In this document: positions 21,355 through 26,000 of the stretch, piece after piece
How the letters are laid out: every line of letters begins with the position of its first letter
Numbering within the stretch: the first letter of the stretch is position 1
DNA from: Chrysomallon squamiferum
Taxonomy: Eukaryota > Mollusca > Gastropoda > Neomphalida > Peltospiridae
Direction: 5' to 3'
Assembly (NCBI GenBank): GCA_012295275.1
Contig: CM022668.1
Coordinates: 14,701,440-14,727,439 of the forward strand
DNA: 26,000 bases
Made by a program: the position numbers and the translations under genes
The notes under the pieces: model-generated
Databases searched by the model: none
Told to the model about the DNA's origin: nothing
Seen by the model: the letters and a program-made list of their open reading frames with translations, nothing else

Positions 21355-22640
21355 GGATTCCTATAAATTAATTTCACATTCTTATGACATTTAACACTAA
21401 GAGAGAAAAAGAAAGTTTGCATATATGTGTTCTAAAATGTTTCAGTACGAGCAAAATATTGAAAAATAAGTTTCAAAATTAAGAAAGAAGAATATAAATT
21501 CCACTAATATACTCTTTATCAAGAAAATACCTAAAGTTGATAAAGTGATTAATTACTTTATTTGTTACAATTTAATTAAATTCAAAATGTTTCACCTGAA
21601 TCCAAAGTTTCTACTTTTCTAAATTTAATAAAATTCTAAAACTGAATTTAACTCGGGCTGTTCACTAAAGAATTACTTTTTTATAGCCGCTTGACGAGAA
21701 AATACGAGAAAACGTATTTTCCCGAAAACTCATATTTCAGATGACTCAGTTTCTTTTATCAGTGAAGAGGTTAACTAACTCTCTGACATGTGTAATATCT
21801 CTAAATAACAACGCGCAAACCAAGTATGACATAACAGATATTAATACAATGAATCATTGTGTACATTGCGGGTTCCTATAAATTAATTTCCTATAAATTA
21901 ATTTCACATTCTTATGACCTTTAACACTAAGAGAAAAAAAAAGAAAAGAAAAAGGTTGCATATATATGTTATAAAATGTTTCATAACGAACTTCAAAAAA
22001 AACTCCAGTTATACCGTCTTTATTAACTTCAAGTATTTTCTTCATGGTAATTATTTTTAATTAATAATTAATTAATAATCAACAACTGAGCATGATGAAA
22101 ATACTTAAAGTTGATACACTGATTAATTAATTTATTTATTACAATTTAATTAAATTTAAAATGTCTTACCCGAAGCCATAGTTTGTCTTTTTCTAAAGTT
22201 TATAAAATGCCAAAACTGAATTCAGCTTGGGCTGTTCACTAAAGAATACAAATACTCGTTGGTGCTTTATTATATAAGCGTTGATGAAACAGCACTGCTC
22301 CTGAGAAAAACGTATTTCCCCGAGAAAAACGTATTTCCCCGAAAACTCGTATTTCTATGACTCTCCATTTTTGGTGAACATCTGTATGAACTCTCTGACA
22401 TGTAATATCGCTAAATAGCAACGCGCAAAGCAATTTTGACATAACAGCTATTAATACATTAAATTCTTGTGTACTTGTGGCTTTTAAATTAAAATTAAAA
22501 TAATGATGTAATAAATATGTTATTTTATCATATATTACTAGAATCATGCATGCATATGAACCACATATAGTATGAAACAACACATTTAACATGGAAGTTT
22601 TGTAATGGCTGAACTCCTGTTTCATACATCTCTTCTGTTT
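21355..22640 (+). repeat. Tandem pair of diverged ~0.53-0.61 kb repeats
   Basis: Copy A (21355-21882) and copy B (21883 to about 22470) share in the same order 'cctataaattaatttcacat', 'cttatgac.tttaacactaa', 'tgcatata', 'ttacaatttaattaaatt', 'gctgttcactaaagaat', an 'acgtatttt(c)ccc' block, 'actctctgacatg', 'aacgcgcaaa' and 'gacataacag.tattaatac'. The offset grows from 530 to 610 bp through indels. Copy B runs on (22455-22640) into the sequence also found at 1-220. A minus-strand 128-codon frame at 22239-22625 crosses several of these blocks and is not conserved in copy A, so it is not annotated as a gene. Confidence 0.82.
21698..21721. repeat. Perfect 9 bp inverted repeat (hairpin)
   Basis: Arms GAAAATACG and CGTATTTTC around a six-base AGAAAA loop. 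The homologous place in copy B (22303-22340) instead holds two tandem 'gagaaaaacgtatttcccc' units. Confidence 0.8.
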
Positions 22641-23188
22641 CTATACTCCTGTCGTAAACAATGAAAAAATGTAATAATAATAAAAAAGCCGTTGCTAAAG
22701 TTCCCTTTTTATATATATATTATGTTTTAGATGTTGTTTGTTTTAACACACACACACATCTATATATAAACATTAGTTATTACATTTTGTGTTTGCAGCA
22801 TTGTGACGGACGTTTGTTTGACTATGTTATGGCTACACAATAATGTAGCTTTCAACCAATTTATTTAGAAGATTTCTATGTATATCTTAGTATGTGTATT
22901 TATATTTATATGTGTTGTATAATGTTTATTACTAGGAGTACTACAAGTCTCATTATTACTGCTACTGCTACTATTTCTTTTACTATTGTATAATTATTAT
23001 CATTATTAATATTATTTTATTTACTAATTAGTGTTATTATTAGTAGTAAGTAATATCTGATAGCTGGAGTGAATATTTGTGTTGTTCTTAATATTTAACA
23101 TTGATATACATATTTTTGGTATTTTATAATCAAAACAACACTACTGATCAAAAGCGGGAAAATAGAGAAAGATGGAAAGAGGGACCAT
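22641..23188. other. AT-rich intergenic DNA, no gene seen
   Basis: Contains a short (CA)n near 22745, scattered ATT-rich trinucleotides (22960-23050) and TA repeats at about 23188-23205. No homology or reading frame here supports a gene. Confidence 0.5.
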
Positions 23189-23812
23189 ATATATATATAT
23201 ATATGTTTATAATGTATGGTTTTGTAGAATCATATGTATGGTAAAAGATCAAACTGATAATGACAAGTGAAAGATATAACTGTCTTACAGTTGGTTTCTC
23301 CTTTTTAGTCTTCAGCAATGGATCTTTTCTCTGTGGCTTCTCATTGACTAAAAGAACATTTGTCCTTGATGTATATGCTCCAAGACCAATGTCACTGAAA
23401 CAAAAGCCACTCCTGAAAAAAAAACCAAAAAAATAAAAACACGAAATTAAACCGACACAGAAAAGAAAGTAGAAAAAAAAAAAAAGACACAGTGACAGAC
23501 AGATCAACAATTGAGGTCAGAAAGGTTGATGATTTGGAAACTCATGTAACTCGGTACATCCGGCATAGCATATGTCACTGATGCACATTAGTATTGCAGA
23601 ATGTAAAAATAGTTAGTTAGAAATATAAACATTTGATTATTTGTATTTTAAATCAATAAATCAATGCTAATTATTTTATAAGTTGTAGGGCTGAATATTT
23701 ATTCTTCATAAATAGTGAAATAGGATACTGTAATAAAGAAACAAGAGTATATTAATATAGATGTGAGTAGACACAACAACAGCAATAATAATAAAATGTC
23801 TACCAGATTAAA
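23189..23812 (-). repeat. Inverted, diverged copy of the array unit
   Basis: Read on the minus strand it runs, in array order: (TTATT)-rich start, 'gtgtctactcacatctat', 'cttgtttctttattacagta', 'taattagcattgatttattg', 'ctaatgtgcatcag', 'gatgtaccgagttac', a long pyrimidine tract with TTTTTCAG, an exon core (23412-23289), GTAAGACAG, and 'ataccatacatat'-like sequence. It most resembles unit 1 (shared 'tttattacagta'). It is the only copy in the opposite orientation and the only one outside the array with a cassette. Confidence 0.88.
23289..23412 (-). CDS. Candidate internal coding exon, open from acceptor to donor
   Basis: 124 nt lie between a strong pyrimidine-rich acceptor (CAG at 23415-23413) and a GTAAGA donor (from 23288). 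Only one frame is open through the whole segment: after one leading base it encodes 41 residues starting SGFCFSDIGLGAYTSR and ending in the Lys-rich KDPLLKTKKEKPT. The array cassettes share its start (SGFCF) and, in another frame, VNEKLERKDPLLKT. No domain was recognised. It lies on the same strand as the GIMAP-like gene remnant at 18.8 kb but does not join it in phase (it ends after a full codon, whereas that exon needs one carried-in base). It may be an exon of an unknown gene, an alternative exon, or a better-preserved fossil. Confidence 0.45.
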
Positions 23813-23855
23813 ATATACAGTAACGTATTACATATTAACAACACCATGATGAAAG

Positions 23856-23857
<2 letters not shown>

Positions 23858-23896
<39 letters not shown>
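23858..23896. repeat. (TA)n-(CA)n microsatellite
   Basis: About 14 bp of TA followed by about 25 bp of CA. Confidence 0.95.
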
Positions 23897-23904
23897 TGCA
23901 AACA

Positions 23905-24050
23905 TGGTACCTTCATTTATGAGTTTAATTCCTTCCATGACCAAGCTCGTAACTCAAATTTGCTCATATATTAAATCAATTTTCCAAATTGAAGTTAATT
24001 GAAATATCACTAATCTCTTCCAGTGCCCCCAAAACACCTCATTCTCTGTA
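23905..24050. repeat. Possible dispersed repeat ('ctcgtaactcaaatttgctc' block)
   Basis: The stretch 'ggtaccttcatttatgagtt' ... 'tgaccaagctcgtaactcaa' ... 'tttgctcatatattaaatca' resembles, from memory, a sequence widespread in invertebrate genomes. I cannot verify this here, and no second copy occurs in the window. Confidence 0.3.
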
Positions 24051-24808
24051 ATGTGTTTCTGAATAAGAAAAATATATGTATAAATGACAAATATTGTATA
24101 AAACAAAATAAAAGAGAAGGTAAAGAAACAAACTGATTTTGTAAAGTCATGTTATTCAGGAAGATGCCATCAGCCATGTCAATAAATTATTCAGGAAAAT
24201 GTGCTGTTTTCTTAATTCACACAATTACAGGTCTGTGAATTGGTATTGGTTAGTTTTTTCCCCTCATGTATACATAAAAAGATAGGTTTGGAAGTATATA
24301 GGAAGAAAAATGCAAACATTCATTCACACATAGATAGACGGATATAATTAAATACAGAGAGAAAAACGTACATCGTTTTTTACTGTTGTTCTAGGTGATG
24401 ACCTGATTCCAGTTTCTGAAAAATAAGGAAATGTTTTGAACGACAGGTGAGCATCATTAAATCACTACTTGATTTATTTACTTAGTATCAGATTAAACAA
24501 AAATACATTAATTCACGTCTGAACAAAATCCTATGAAATATTATAAATCAAGTTAAAGTAATTAGTCAAAGTGCCAAAATGCCAAAGAATTGGGTTAAAT
24601 AAATAAATAAACAACATATGAATGAATGATTGTTTAACGACACAAGCTCATTTACATAAGAAAATAAATAAAAGATTATATCTATAAAGTTATGTTGCAT
24701 AATACGTGCAGGTGTGTGTACAGATGTATCTACACAAATTCAAACAAAAATACATATACTGTAATAGTGGGATGAAATTTGTATTCTCAGATTTTATGTT
24801 TGTTTTAC
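24051..24808. other. AT-rich DNA, no gene seen
   Basis: Only minor structure: a short direct repeat of 'ttattcagga' (24152 and 24188) and an (AAAT)n run near 24596-24612. Confidence 0.45.
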
Positions 24809-24908
24809 CTTTCTTTTTAAAACTGGAAAGAGTCCACCCATCAAAAAAAGTCGAACCATCACAACAGGTCGAGCCAAAAATTCGTGGAGATTCATCGATG
24901 TGTGGTAT
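24809..24908 (-). CDS. Tentative 100 nt exon
   Basis: On the minus strand, ACTGATACAG precedes an open 100 nt segment that ends AAAG before GTAAAA. It encodes IPHIDESPRIFGSTCC, then DGSTFFDGWTLSSFKKK plus one extra base. The residue mix (G, S, D, C, W) is less repeat-like than anything around it. The single left-over G would complete the first codon (GAT, Asp) of the GIMAP-like exon at 18804, so the two are in phase on the same strand. The acceptor has a poor pyrimidine tract, and the opposite strand is also open here (about 24706-24921). No family was recognised. Confidence 0.25.
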
Positions 24909-25077
24909 CTGTATCAGTTTGTAAATATTGGTCATGCAATAAATTAAATAAAACACAAAATCATTAATACGGTAATGTTGTTCATATAGTTTATATCTGT
25001 TAATGGATTTACTATACCATGTCGCTGACGTTGCAGCAAGAGTACTAGAAGTATCAAAAGTTGTATTGATTAAACCT

Positions 25078-25480
25078 TTAGTTATAGTAATAGTAGTAGG
25101 AAGAGTAGTAATAGTAGCTGTATATAGTTGTAATATTAGCTGTAGAAAGAATAGTTATAGTAGCTGTATAGAGAATAGTAATAGTAGCTGTACAAAGAAT
25201 AGTAATAGTAGCTGTATATAGTAGTACTATTAGCTGTAGAAAGAATAGTAATAGTAGCTGTATAGAGAATAGTAATAGTAGCTGTACAAAGAATAGTAAT
25301 AGTAGCTGTATATAGTAGTAATAGTAGCTGTATAGAGAACAGTTATAGTAGCTGTAGAGGGTGTATTAATAATAGTTGTAGATAGAACAGCAACAGTAGT
25401 TTTGTTGAGAGTTCACAATAGTAGTGGTAGAGAGAAAGGTAGTAGTGGCTGTGTTCAGAGTATTAATAGCAGCTGTAGAC
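25078..25480. repeat. Purine-rich ~24 bp minisatellite, inverted relative of the 19-20 kb array
   Basis: Variants of 'aatagtaatagtagctgtat' with AGAGA/ACAAAG linkers. Its reverse complement (TACAGCTACTATTACTATTCTC) parallels the TACAACTACTGTTACTACTCTC unit at 19.16-20.41 kb. A 94 bp block of about four units is duplicated exactly in tandem order (25135-25228 and 25229-25322), differing by one T/A change that I can see. Confidence 0.88.
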
Positions 25481-25714
25481 AAAGTAACAATAGTAGAGGG
25501 TATGATTCGATGGTTGTAATGGTAGTATAAGTACAGAGAATGGTAATAATATTGGTTATAATGTAGCGATAATAGTATTTCCGGTAATGGAAATGAAAAT
25601 AATAATGATGATTGTTTAATATTAACAACAACAACAACAACAAAAACATAAAAATAATGTCTTCATTTCTATTTTGACAGAATTTGAAATTCTCTGAAAT
25701 TCCCTTTCCAACAG
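25481..25714 (+). other. Putative intron upstream of the plus-strand GIMAP-like exon
   Basis: AT-rich, with (CAA)n at about 25625-25642. It ends in a TTTCCAACAG acceptor (AG at 25713-25714). Its middle part resembles the intron beside the minus-strand GIMAP copy. An earlier TTTTGACAG at 25672-25680 would lead into a stop and is not favoured. Confidence 0.55.
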
Positions 25715-26000
25715 TGAACTGCGTTTTGTATTGATTGGGATTACTAGCTTAGGAAAAAATGCGTCAACCTGCACAGTAAAACACAAAATCCTATTTGGTC
25801 ATGACATTGTCATCATTTATATGCCAGGAGCATTTGACACTAAACCCAAGAAAATGGTGGTAAATATTATAAATCAGAATTATTGGAAGCAGCAGGAAAA
25901 GAAGTACAGAAGTGTAAAGAAGAAATATTAAAAAGATACTGGTAGAAATTGAAAAAGAACCCAGTATCATGTGGAACTCGAAATGGAAAGACAAACACAA
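25715..26000 (+). pseudogene. Decayed GIMAP/AIG1-family GTPase exon, cut by the window end
   Basis: From the acceptor at 25714 the frame opens ELRFVLIGITSLGKNAS. This is the same P-loop region as the 18.8 kb copy, but with Asn (AAT) where the family has Ser after GK. An in-frame deletion then removes the roughly 20 residues between P-loop and switch. TCTVKHKILFGHDIVII follows, aligning with TSCSVEEIVQFGRDIVII of the other copy. Next comes a G3 box altered to YMPGAFDT (Asp and Thr of DTPG lost), then KKMVVNIINQ, after which most of the G domain is missing. A Lys/Gln-rich tail follows with a stop at 25929-25931; coiled-coil-like coding continues in other frames to the edge. GTP binding is very unlikely. 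Its continuation lies outside the window. Confidence 0.78.

Noticed and set aside
22239-22625. 128-codon minus-strand frame
   Set aside because: Lies in a diverged repeat; the sister copy at 21.4-21.9 kb does not keep the frame, and no domain was recognised.
23148-23510. 120-codon minus-strand frame taken as one uninterrupted gene
   Set aside because: It includes the poly-pyrimidine acceptor tract (Phe/Leu-rich) and post-donor intron. Only the 41 codons between the splice signals are plausible.

Overview
The window is AT-rich eukaryotic, almost certainly animal, nuclear DNA. Evidence for this: AIG1/GIMAP-type GTPase sequence with an animal-style C-terminal coiled coil, spliceosomal intron signals (polypyrimidine-CAG acceptors, GTAAG donors), remains of a LINE, and a very high load of (AAT)n, (CA)n and (TAG)n microsatellites. 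Expanded GIMAP families plus abundant AAT/CA repeats suggest a mollusc, perhaps a cephalopod, but that is inference; nothing here fixes the species. No complete intact gene was found.

Layout. 1-2.94 kb: a repeat copy shared with 22.45-22.64 kb, microsatellites, and a decayed non-LTR retrotransposon reverse transcriptase on the minus strand (about 1.55-2.32 kb). 2.94-17.39 kb: a direct tandem array of 14 units of roughly 0.9-1.1 kb. Each unit has a trinucleotide microsatellite, a conserved module of about 60 bp, AT-rich spacer, and a 122-128 nt exon-like cassette bounded by an intact CAG acceptor (14 of 14 copies) and a GTAAG donor (13 of 14). The units form a higher-order pattern with a period of about 3.1 kb.

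17.7-18.8 kb: a broken GIMAP-like gene on the minus strand, followed on its upstream side by a 1.25 kb CT-rich minisatellite (19.16-20.41 kb). 20.5-22.64 kb: a family of diverged, partly tandem repeats. 23.19-23.81 kb: one inverted copy of the array unit whose exon-like core, unlike those in the array, is open from acceptor to donor. 24.8-24.9 kb: a possible further minus-strand exon. 25.08-25.48 kb: the same minisatellite family in the opposite orientation. 25.71 kb to the end: a second decayed GIMAP-like copy on the plus strand, cut by the window edge.

Taken together, the right third looks like an old inverted (head-to-head) duplication of intron + minisatellite + GIMAP exon, and the left two thirds like runaway tandem amplification of an intron-exon-intron cassette. 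The cassette's single inverted relative preserves what is probably the ancestral reading frame. The array cassettes may be dead exons or exons of a non-coding transcript; sequence alone cannot decide.
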